Below, one piece after another: positions 1 through 6,960 of a stretch of DNA of 19,874 nucleotides (within the stretch, counting starts at the first letter, position 1; each line of letters opens with the position of its first letter). Source of the stretch: Vulcanimicrobiota bacterium (lineage in GTDB: Bacteria > Vulcanimicrobiota > Vulcanimicrobiia > Vulcanimicrobiales > Vulcanimicrobiaceae); the NCBI GenBank assembly GCA_013043945.1, contig JABEUW010000024.1, forward strand, positions 1 to 19,874, read 5' to 3'. Position numbers and translations under genes: made by a program. A model generated the notes under the pieces. The model was not told the DNA's origin, ran no database searches, and saw nothing but the letters and a program-made list of their open reading frames with translations.

Positions 1-987
1 ACCCGAATCGCCATTCTCTCCCCGGCACGCGGAACCTCGCGCGCCGGTAACGCGGTGACCGCACGCCGATACGCTCGGCTCTTTCGCGCATTGGGCTATC
101 GGGTTCGGATTCTCCCCTCCGACACGCCCACGGTCGAGGCCGATATCGTCGTCGCGCTCCACGCAAAGAAAAGCGCCGCGGCCGCCATACGCTTTCGCAA
201 GGCCTCGCGCGACGGCCGCCTGATCGTCGTTCTTACGGGAACCGATATCTATCGCGATCTTCCTCGGAGTCGGGTGGCGCTGCGCGCACTCGAGGCGGCC
301 GACGCCATCGTTGCCCTGCAACCACTCGCCCTCGATCTGCTTGCGCCTTCGTTGCGCCATAAGGCACGCTCCATCGTGCAATCGGTCGCACTGCCGGCCT
401 CGCTTTCGCACACCCGACGAGGGGAGGCTCGCTGTGAGATCGCCGTGCTCGGCCACCTGCGGATTGAGAAAGATCCGCTCCGTGCCGCCTACGCAGCCCG
501 TGCGCTTCCGCGCCGGTTTTCCGTGCGCGTCACGCTCGCCGGGGGCGTGATCGACGCGCGCTATCACGAGCGCACCGCCGACGAAATCGCCTGCAATCCG
601 CGCTTTCGTTATCGCGGCGAGCTCGGTACGCGCGCCGCGCTGGCATTACTCGCGCGCAGCGACGCCCTCGTCCTCTCCTCGCGCATGGAGGGCGGCGCGA
701 ACGTTCTCGGTGAGGCGATCGCACTGCGCGTTCCGGTACTCGCGTCGCGCATCGACGGGAATATCGGTCTTCTCGGCGCGAGCTATCCGGGGTATTACGA
801 GGTTGGATCGACGGCATCGTTGCGTCGATTGCTACAACGATTTATAGAGGATCGCGCCTTTCGTCGCGCGTTGCGCGCCCATATCGCTCGGCTCGCGCCG
901 CTCGTCCGCCCGATTCGCGAACGCACGGCCTGGGCGAAGGTGCTCACCGAGCTTCGAGCGCTCGAAGCTCGATCGGGGTGCCGTTGA
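1..987 (+). CDS. senB: SenB-type selenosugar synthase (glycosyltransferase), 5' end just outside the window
   Basis: In characterised selenoneine pathways SenB uses selenophosphate and a UDP-sugar to make a selenosugar, which SenA then joins to trimethylhistidine. The frame is open from base 1, so 328 residues are visible. The family is about 320-330 residues, so only the first one or few residues should be missing. A GTG at 55 is the first start codon inside the window, but the sequence before it reads RIAILSPARGTSRAGNAVT, which is the conserved N-terminus of the family, so 55 is not the start. Other family signatures are VALHAKKSAAAAIRF, VVLTGTDIYRDLP, VLGHLRIEKDPLRAA and the late PGYYEVG. 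The retaining GT-B E-x7-E motif lies in EGGANVLGE (visible residues about 230-238). The gene converges on the molybdoenzyme gene and overlaps its end by 44 bp. Whether senA and senC lie upstream cannot be seen. Family assignment is firm; the substrate is inferred from family. Confidence 0.88.
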   Translation, partial: TRIAILSPARGTSRAGNAVTARRYARLFRALGYRVRILPSDTPTVEADIVVALHAKKSAAAAIRFRKASRDGRLIVVLTGTDIYRDLPRSRVALRALEAADAIVALQPLALDLLAPSLRHKARSIVQSVALPASLSHTRRGEARCEIAVLGHLRIEKDPLRAAYAARALPRRFSVRVTLAGGVIDARYHERTADEIACNPRFRYRGELGTRAALALLARSDALVLSSRMEGGANVLGEAIALRVPVLASRIDGNIGLLGASYPGYYEVGSTASLRRLLQRFIEDRAFRRALRAHIARLAPLVRPIRERTAWAKVLTELRALEARSGCR

Positions 988-3031
988 GGGCCGCATTCCC
1001 TGTGAGCTCGTCGAGACGCCGCGGATCGGTGAGATCGTTGATACTCGCTCCGGGATGCGCGGAGGCCACACGCAACCGCACGCCCTCGCGCCCGTGTCCG
1101 AATCCATGTGGAAGGCTTGCGACGCCGGGCATCACCGAGTCGTCGATGCGAGCACGCGTCTCGATAGAGCCGACCGCGCTGCGCACCTCGACCGCCGCGC
1201 CATCCTCGATACCATAGCGCGCGGCGTCCTCTGGGTGCACGATGAGCGTGCAGCGCTCCTCACCGCGCATCAAGCGCGGTGCGTTGTGCATCCAAGAATT
1301 ATTGTTGCGAAGTTCGCGCCGGCCGATCAGCACGAGGTCGGGGATCGGTGAGGCGATCGCTCGCTCGAGGCGCGCGAGATCGGCGAGCATCGCCGAGGGC
1401 GCGAGATCGATACGGCCGTTGGCGGTGAGCAAGCGATCTGGGAACGAAGGCGTCAGTGCTCCAAAATCGCGGCCGTGCGGAAAGCGGCGAAGCTCGTCAA
1501 TCGAGGTATTTCTCGGGCCCGCCTGTAGCGCGCGCTCGATCCGCTCGCGCGGCGGCGTCGGCGTTCGGCCACTCGACCGTCGCGCGAGTTCTTCGAATAT
1601 CTGCCAGTCGTACCGCTGTTCGGGAGCGATGGGAAGGACGGGATCGTTCCAACGAGCGGTATTCCGTACCGCGAAATGATGGAAGATCGCATCGTAGTGT
1701 TCGGTCTCTAAACCGATCGCGGGGGGAAGCACGATATCGGCGTGCCGGGTCGTTTCGTTGATATAGGGATCGATGGCCAGCATGAAATCCAGGCTTTCGA
1801 GCGCGCGATCGAGTGCGCGGCCGTTGGGCGTGGAGAGCACCGGATTCCCCGCAATCGTTACCAACGCACGAATTTGGCCTTCACCGGGCGTCGCAATCTC
1901 TTCGGCGAGCGCTGCAACGGGAAATTCACCGTTAAACTCCGCCAAAGCACGCACCCGCGTGCGACGCTGCGAGGTGAACTCGGCTCCAGGTTTCGCCCCG
2001 AGTAAGAGATCGAAGGCCGGCAACGGAAACATCGCGCCGCCGACTTCGTCGAGATTCCCCGTGAGAGCATTGAGGAGCGCGAGCAACCATTGGCAGAGCC
2101 CGCCGAATTCTTGCGTGCTCGCTCCCATGCGTCCATAGGCCACCGAAGGGCGCGTCGTTGCGAATGCTACCGCGACCCGTTCGATCTCCTCGGCGGCGAT
2201 ACCGACGCGTTCGGCGACGCGTGCGGGCGTATACGCAGCGACCGCCGCACGCACGCTTTCGACTCCGTCGAGCGAGGCGCCGAGCCGCCCGCTCCGCACG
2301 AGCCCGCGGGAGAAAAGAACCTGAAGCATCGCCAACATCACGAGTGCATCACTACCGGGGCGAATGCGATGGTGTTCGTCGGCGACCCCCGCACTCTCGG
2401 TGCGGCGCGGATCGAAGAGCAGAAAGCGACCGCCTCGTTCGCGAAGGGCGCGCAGCCGTTCGCGCATTCCGGGAGCGGTCATAATACTTCCCTGCGATGC
2501 GAGGGGGTTCGCTCCGAAGGCGAGCAAGAGCATCGTACGATCGATATCGGGGATCGGAAGCAACATCGGATGGCCGAAGAGCGCTGCGGCAGCGACGTGA
2601 TGCGGCAGTTGGTCGACGCTCGTCGCGCTATAGCGATTCCGCACGTGCAGCGCGCGGAGAAATGCTCCCGCGCCGAGCAGCGTGCCGCTATTATGGACGC
2701 TGGGATTCCCTTGATAGCTCGCGATCGCCTCCGGACCGAAGGTTCGCGCGATCTCACCGAGTTTGGCGGCGGCGATATCGAAAGCTTCATCCCACGCGAT
2801 CTCCTCCCACCGCGTGCCGACGCGACGCATCGCCCCTTTCAAGCGATCGGGATCGTTGTGGAGATCGATCAGCGCGCTGCCTTTCGGGCAGATCGCACCG
2901 TGCGAGAGCGGGTCCTCCGGGTCGCCGCGTAGATCGACGACGCGCCCGCCTTCAACGCGAATCTGCAAGCCGCAGATCGCTTCGCAGAGATTGCACGCAC
3001 GATAGTGGAGGCCGCCGGTTGCAGCGTTCAT
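944..3031 (-). CDS. Molybdopterin-dependent oxidoreductase with N-terminal [4Fe-4S] motif
   Basis: A 695-residue member of the DMSO reductase/formate dehydrogenase superfamily. The N-terminus has Cys13-x2-Cys16-x3-Cys20-x27-Cys48, the usual [4Fe-4S] ligand pattern, followed by the molybdopterin oxidoreductase core and a C-terminal molybdopterin dinucleotide-binding domain (LVLIGRRELRNNNSWMHN near residue 560, LPHGFGHG near 640). The expected metal-ligand region reads SATSVDQLPHH (about residues 135-145) and has Ser/Asp but no Cys or selenocysteine, so it is unlikely to be a canonical formate dehydrogenase or periplasmic nitrate reductase. I see no Tat signal, so it is probably cytoplasmic. 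Its ATG overlaps the stop of the pxpC-pxpA fusion by 4 bp, so it is the last gene of that operon. No iron-sulfur or membrane partner subunit is adjacent. The substrate is unknown. Confidence 0.87.
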   Translation of the reverse strand: MNAATGGLHYRACNLCEAICGLQIRVEGGRVVDLRGDPEDPLSHGAICPKGSALIDLHNDPDRLKGAMRRVGTRWEEIAWDEAFDIAAAKLGEIARTFGPEAIASYQGNPSVHNSGTLLGAGAFLRALHVRNRYSATSVDQLPHHVAAAALFGHPMLLPIPDIDRTMLLLAFGANPLASQGSIMTAPGMRERLRALRERGGRFLLFDPRRTESAGVADEHHRIRPGSDALVMLAMLQVLFSRGLVRSGRLGASLDGVESVRAAVAAYTPARVAERVGIAAEEIERVAVAFATTRPSVAYGRMGASTQEFGGLCQWLLALLNALTGNLDEVGGAMFPLPAFDLLLGAKPGAEFTSQRRTRVRALAEFNGEFPVAALAEEIATPGEGQIRALVTIAGNPVLSTPNGRALDRALESLDFMLAIDPYINETTRHADIVLPPAIGLETEHYDAIFHHFAVRNTARWNDPVLPIAPEQRYDWQIFEELARRSSGRTPTPPRERIERALQAGPRNTSIDELRRFPHGRDFGALTPSFPDRLLTANGRIDLAPSAMLADLARLERAIASPIPDLVLIGRRELRNNNSWMHNAPRLMRGEERCTLIVHPEDAARYGIEDGAAVEVRSAVGSIETRARIDDSVMPGVASLPHGFGHGREGVRLRVASAHPGASINDLTDPRRLDELTGNAALNGTPIELRALEAR
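948..971. repeat. 24-bp perfect palindrome at the convergent gene ends (possible bidirectional terminator)
   Basis: The half-site is CGAGCTTCGAGC, followed directly by its exact reverse complement with no loop bases. It lies inside the 44-bp overlap of the senB 3' end and the molybdoenzyme 3' end. Because it is symmetrical and falls in equivalent frames, both proteins end in the same residues ELRALEAR (the upstream gene adds SGCR). It could form a strong hairpin in either transcript, but no T-run follows on either side, so intrinsic termination is uncertain. Confidence 0.7.
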
Positions 3032-4590
3032 CCGTCGAGCGATGCGGCGCTGCGAAGCACGAATCCCGCCTCCAGCAATCGCTGCCGCACGGCACGCGCA
3101 AAGGCCGATGCATTCGCGCCGTCGCCATGGAGACAGATGCTCTCACCGCGCCCGGAGCGAGCGAGTGCGATCGCCTGATCGGCGGCCTCCTCGGCACTCT
3201 CGATCAGCGCTCCCGGCTCCCCACGCGCAACCAAACCACCGTCGTTGCGGTAGCGACGGTCGGCGAAGAGCTCTTCGACCGTACGCAAGCCGAACGCACG
3301 CGCACGCTCCGTCGAAAGTGATCCGGCAAGCCCCACGAGTGCAAGATTCCGGTCGAAGCCGGCGACGGCGCCTGCGACTGCGTCGGCGGTTTCGACGTCG
3401 ACCGCGCTTCGATTGTAGAGCGCGCCGTGCGGCTTCACGTGCGTCAGCGATGCTCCCTCATCGCGCGCGATGCGAGCGAGTGCGGCGATCTGCTCGGTCA
3501 CGAATGCGACGATGCTTTCGCTCCGAAACTCCATCGCTCGCCGCCCGAAGCCTTCGCGATCGGGATAGGAGGGGTGCGCGCCGATCGCTACGCCGCAGCG
3601 AAGCGCCGCGCGAACGGTCTCGCGCATCGAGCGTTCGTCGCCCGCATGCCCGCCGCACGCGATATTCGCCGACGTCACGATCTCGAGCAGCTCCGCATCG
3701 TCGGCAGAGCCTTCGCCGAGGTCGGCATTGAGGTCGATCGACTGCACCGGCGTAAACGTGATCTCTTCACCGAGTCGAAGCTCTCCGAGCTTCCAGAGAT
3801 CTTCGTCGAGGATCGAAGCGATTACCGGATATCCACCGGTCGTCTGCGCGTCGACGCCGAGAACGACGGGAAAGCCGTTCGGCGGCAGTTGGATCGTCCC
3901 CGGGAAAACCGCGAGCGTTGCGATCTCTCGGCGCTCGCCGCGAATCGGCTCGCCATCGCAGCGCACCCCCATGCGATCGCTCTGCGGGCTCGCGCGCCAC
4001 GGCCGCGAGCAAAGCTCTGTAAACGCAGCGGCGTCGCGACAATGGATGCGCTCGCGTACCACGCGAAACCGTGCATCGCGCTTCACTGCCTCGCGTGCAC
4101 GGGGGAGTTGTCCTCCGCGAGCGGCGAGTGGGAGGCGGTCGCCGTCACGGAGCGCGCGCCCCTGAAAACCGCCGAAGCCCGAACGGAGATCGGTACTACG
4201 CGAGCCGAGCACCGAAGGAACGGCGATCCCTCCGGCGATCGCGAGTATCGTTCGCGCTCCGTCGCGCGGCAGGCCGAAACGCAAGCGCGAACCGGCCCGC
4301 GCCTCAATCGCACGATACGCTGCGATCGGTTCCTCATCGAGCCGCGCATCGGCATCGGCCCCAGCGAGTGCGAAGGTTCGCGCGCTGGTAAAGCGCACGC
4401 ATGCATTCCCGTAGGCAATTTCAATCGCCGCCGCAGCCGCCTCGTTTCCGAGAATCGCATGTGCATCATCGTAGGCGCGTCGGTCGAAGGCGCCGCACCA
4501 TGCGACCGCTTCGTGGCGATGCCCCCAGCGGGGCGCAGCGACCACGAGGCTCTGCACCCCGGCCCGCTCGACGATGAGTTCCTCGCTCAT
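3028..4590 (-). CDS. pxpCA: 5-oxoprolinase subunits C and A fused in one chain (PxpC-PxpA)
   Basis: A 520-residue fusion. Residues about 1-280 match PxpC (KipA, biotin-dependent carboxyltransferase-like/allophanate hydrolase subunit 2): AILGNEAAAAAIEIAYG, the IAGGIAVPSVLGSRSTD block and the C-terminal TTGGYPVIASILDEDLWKLG. Residues about 281-520 are a complete PxpA (LamB/YcsF family, normally about 245 residues as its own gene): DLNADLGEG, SANIACGGHAGD, GAHPSYPDREGFGRR, VKPHGALYN, ELFADRRYRNDGG and ICLHGDG. PxpABC together hydrolyse 5-oxoproline to glutamate using ATP. The start overlaps the pxpB stop by 4 bp and the stop overlaps the molybdoenzyme start by 4 bp. The order C then A in one polypeptide is unusual, since they are normally separate genes. 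The N-terminal PxpC motif usually reading like VQDLGRPG is here VVAAPRWG, so that part has diverged. No frameshift is visible. Confidence 0.9.
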   Translation of the reverse strand: MSEELIVERAGVQSLVVAAPRWGHRHEAVAWCGAFDRRAYDDAHAILGNEAAAAAIEIAYGNACVRFTSARTFALAGADADARLDEEPIAAYRAIEARAGSRLRFGLPRDGARTILAIAGGIAVPSVLGSRSTDLRSGFGGFQGRALRDGDRLPLAARGGQLPRAREAVKRDARFRVVRERIHCRDAAAFTELCSRPWRASPQSDRMGVRCDGEPIRGERREIATLAVFPGTIQLPPNGFPVVLGVDAQTTGGYPVIASILDEDLWKLGELRLGEEITFTPVQSIDLNADLGEGSADDAELLEIVTSANIACGGHAGDERSMRETVRAALRCGVAIGAHPSYPDREGFGRRAMEFRSESIVAFVTEQIAALARIARDEGASLTHVKPHGALYNRSAVDVETADAVAGAVAGFDRNLALVGLAGSLSTERARAFGLRTVEELFADRRYRNDGGLVARGEPGALIESAEEAADQAIALARSGRGESICLHGDGANASAFARAVRQRLLEAGFVLRSAASLDG

Positions 4591-5213
4591 CGCACGCGCA
4601 CGAATCGCAGGCGATCGCCGGCGGCGAGCAGCGCCGAAGGGCGTCGCTCCGGGTCGAAGAGCGTGCTGCTCGTCCGCCCGAGCAGGTGCCAGCCACCCGG
4701 CGACGCGACGGGATAGACCGCGGTAAACGCATCGCCGATCGCAACAGAGCCTGCCGGAACGAGCGCGCGCGGGCGCACGCGCCGAGGCGTCGCTAAGCGC
4801 GGATCGAGGCCGAGCAGGTATGCGAAACCCGGCGAGAAGCCGAGAAAAGCGACGCTGTAGAGCGGTGCGAGATGGAGGGCGATCGCCGCTTCAATCGAGA
4901 GACCGTGGAGGGAGGCGAGCTCGGCGAGATCCTCCCCGTCGTAGCGCACCGGAATCTCGTGCAGCCTCTCGGCGCCGCCACGAGCCCCCGCTTCTTCGAG
5001 CCGTTCGAGCAAGCACGCGGCGATCTGTCGCCGACTCCCGCGTTGCACGAGTACGCTGAGGTTTCCGAAGCCGACGACCGCTTCGCGCACCTCGGGTTCG
5101 CGGCGGGTCGAGGAGGCGAGCGCCTCGAGTCGCACCTGCCGAGCCATCTCCGTGCCCTCATCCAATTCCAGCAGCAGAGCCGCCTCACCGTACGGCTCGA
5201 TTCTCGCTCGCAT
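4587..5213 (-). CDS. pxpB: 5-oxoprolinase subunit B (PxpB/KipI family)
   Basis: A 208-residue protein, about the normal PxpB length (roughly 210-240). It is the allophanate hydrolase subunit 1/KipI fold partner of PxpC in ATP-dependent 5-oxoproline cleavage. Diagnostic motifs are EIPVRYDGEDL, FLGFSPGFAYLLGLD, PAGSVAIG followed by YPVASPGGWHLLGRT, and the final LLAAGDRLRFVRV. The ATG has an AGGA Shine-Dalgarno match six bases upstream (plus-strand 5220-5223). It is first in the operon pxpB, pxpC-pxpA, molybdoenzyme, with a 4-bp overlap to the next gene. It diverges from ettA across only 61 bp. Standalone KipI in Bacillus inhibits a sporulation kinase, but the pxpC-pxpA fusion next door makes the oxoprolinase role much more likely. 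Confidence 0.9.
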   Translation of the reverse strand: MRARIEPYGEAALLLELDEGTEMARQVRLEALASSTRREPEVREAVVGFGNLSVLVQRGSRRQIAACLLERLEEAGARGGAERLHEIPVRYDGEDLAELASLHGLSIEAAIALHLAPLYSVAFLGFSPGFAYLLGLDPRLATPRRVRPRALVPAGSVAIGDAFTAVYPVASPGGWHLLGRTSSTLFDPERRPSALLAAGDRLRFVRVR

Positions 5214-5274
5214 CCGGAGTCCTGCGCGAGGACGAGAGTAAAATCCTCGCCCGCACGCGAACTGCCGGAGTTCC
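5214..5274. promoter_or_regulatory. 61-bp divergent control region between pxpB and ettA
   Basis: This short spacer must hold the start signals for both directions. Seen: a 7-bp inverted repeat GCGAGGA (5226-5232) / TCCTCGC (5244-5250) with an 11-base spacer; a -10-like TAAAAT (5239-5244) pointing toward ettA; a GGAG Shine-Dalgarno match (5267-5270) four bases before the ettA GTG; and AGGA on the minus strand before pxpB. I find no convincing -35 box. The inverted repeat overlaps the putative -10, so it could be an operator, but this is inferred from position only. Confidence 0.35.
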
Positions 5275-6942
5275 GTGAGTCAATACGTTTTTAGCATGTA
5301 CCGCTTGGGTAAAACCGTGCCGCCCAAGCGACGCATCCTCGATGATATTTCTTTGAGCTTCTTCCCAGGAGCGAAGATCGGGATTCTCGGCCTCAACGGC
5401 TCGGGAAAATCGACGCTCCTGCGCATCATGGCCGGGCTCGATACCGAGTTCGACGGGAACGCCGAACCCGCGCCGAACCTGCGGATCGGCTATCTCGAAC
5501 AGGAGCCGAAACTCGACGCCGCACTCACCGTGCGCGCCTGCGTCGAGGAGGGGATGGGCGAGGTCATGGATGCGCGCCGTCGGCTCGACGCCGTCTATGC
5601 CGCGTACGGCGATCCCGAGGCCGACTTCGATCGCCTCGCACGCGAACAATCGGAGCTCGAAGCGATCATCGCCGCCGCCGGCGACGACAGCGACGCACAA
5701 TTGGAGATCGCCGCCGATGCGCTGCGCCTTCCGCCGTGGGAGGCGATCGTCGGTACGCTCTCGGGCGGCGAGAAGCGTCGCGTCGCACTCTGTCGGCTCT
5801 TGCTCTCACGCCCCGACATGCTCTTGCTCGACGAACCGACGAACCATCTCGACGCCGAGAGCGTGGAGTGGCTCGAAGGCTTTCTCCAACGTTTTCCCGG
5901 CACGGTTGTCGCCATCACGCACGATCGCTACTTCCTCGATAATGCCGCCGAATGGATTCTCGAACTCGACCGCGGGCGTGGAATCCCGTGGAAAGGCAAT
6001 TACAGTTCCTGGCTCGAGCAAAAAGAGCAGCGCCTCGCTTCCGAAGAGGCACAAGAGAGCGCACGTCGGCGCGCGCTCGCGCACGAATTAGAATGGGCGC
6101 GCACCGCGCGAAAGGGCCGGCAATCGAAAGGCAAGAGCCGTCTCGTTCGGTATGAAGAGCTCGCGAGCTACGAATATCAGAAACGCAACGAAACGCAAGA
6201 GATCTTCATCCCGCCCGGAGATCGGCTCGGTACCAAGGTGATCGATCTCATCGATCTTGGGAAAAGCTACGACGACCGCGTACTCTTCGAGGGGCTCAAC
6301 GCCTCGATTCCGGCGGGCGCGATCGTCGGCATCATCGGCCCCAACGGTGCGGGAAAATCGACGCTCTTCCGCACCATCTCCGGCGCCGAACACCCCGACA
6401 AGGGAACGATCGATATCGGCGAGAGCGTCAAGATCGCCGTCGTCGACCAATCGCGCGCCTCGCTGCCGAACGATGCGACGGTCTTCGAAGCGATCGGCGG
6501 CGGTAACGATATCCTCAACGTCGGCCGTTTCGAGATGCACGTGCGAGCCTATCTCGGACGCTTCAACTTCAAAGGCGGCGACCAACAGAAAAAGGTCGGC
6601 GTTCTCTCCGGCGGCGAGCGCGGCCGATTGCATTTGGCAAAAGCGCTGCTCTCCGGCGCGAATGTCTTGCTCCTCGACGAGCCTTCGAACGATCTCGATG
6701 TCGAGACCCTGCGCGCGCTCGAAGAAGCGCTGCTCGAATTCGGCGGAACCGCGCTCGTCGTCAGCCACGATCGCTGGTTCCTCGATCGCATCGCCACCCA
6801 TATTCTCGCCTTCGAAGGCGAGAGCAGGGTCGCGTTCTTTACCGGCAACTACCACGAATACGAAGCAGATAAAATCCGTCGCCTCGGCGAAGAGGCATCG
6901 CGCCCAAAGCGCGTGCGCTTTCGGCCGCTCATCAATCTCTAA
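5275..6942 (+). CDS. ettA: Energy-dependent translational throttle protein EttA (ABC-F)
   Basis: A 555-residue soluble ABC-F protein, the EttA length. EttA binds the ribosomal E site and gates the first elongation step according to the ATP/ADP ratio. ABC domain 1 has Walker A GLNGSGKST (residues 39-47), signature LSGGEKRR (about 162-169) and Walker B LLLDEPTNHLD (about 182-193). The linker carries the charged P-site interaction motif helices (about 240-300). Domain 2 has GPNGAGKST (about 356-364), LSGGERGR (about 444-451) and LLLDEPSNDLD. The opening SQYVFSMYRLGKTVPPKR is typical of EttA rather than Uup or antibiotic-resistance ABC-F proteins. The second Walker B has Ser where EttA commonly has Thr, a mild change. 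The start is GTG, supported by GGAG four bases upstream. A TonB receptor gene follows after 18 bp and may be co-transcribed. Confidence 0.95.
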   Translation: MSQYVFSMYRLGKTVPPKRRILDDISLSFFPGAKIGILGLNGSGKSTLLRIMAGLDTEFDGNAEPAPNLRIGYLEQEPKLDAALTVRACVEEGMGEVMDARRRLDAVYAAYGDPEADFDRLAREQSELEAIIAAAGDDSDAQLEIAADALRLPPWEAIVGTLSGGEKRRVALCRLLLSRPDMLLLDEPTNHLDAESVEWLEGFLQRFPGTVVAITHDRYFLDNAAEWILELDRGRGIPWKGNYSSWLEQKEQRLASEEAQESARRRALAHELEWARTARKGRQSKGKSRLVRYEELASYEYQKRNETQEIFIPPGDRLGTKVIDLIDLGKSYDDRVLFEGLNASIPAGAIVGIIGPNGAGKSTLFRTISGAEHPDKGTIDIGESVKIAVVDQSRASLPNDATVFEAIGGGNDILNVGRFEMHVRAYLGRFNFKGGDQQKKVGVLSGGERGRLHLAKALLSGANVLLLDEPSNDLDVETLRALEEALLEFGGTALVVSHDRWFLDRIATHILAFEGESRVAFFTGNYHEYEADKIRRLGEEASRPKRVRFRPLINL

Positions 6943-6960
6943 CGAACGAGGTCTCCCAGA

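Noticed and set aside
55..57. GTG at 55 as the senB start
   Set aside because: The in-frame sequence from base 1 encodes the conserved family N-terminus, so the true start lies just left of the window.
2090..2932. Plus-strand open frame (280 codons) opposite the molybdoenzyme
   Set aside because: Antisense to a conserved enzyme core, with no recognisable domain.
3427..4716. Plus-strand open frame (429 codons) opposite pxpC-pxpA
   Set aside because: Antisense shadow. The minus strand has conserved PxpC and PxpA motifs throughout, while the plus frame is Arg-rich and shows no fold-like pattern.
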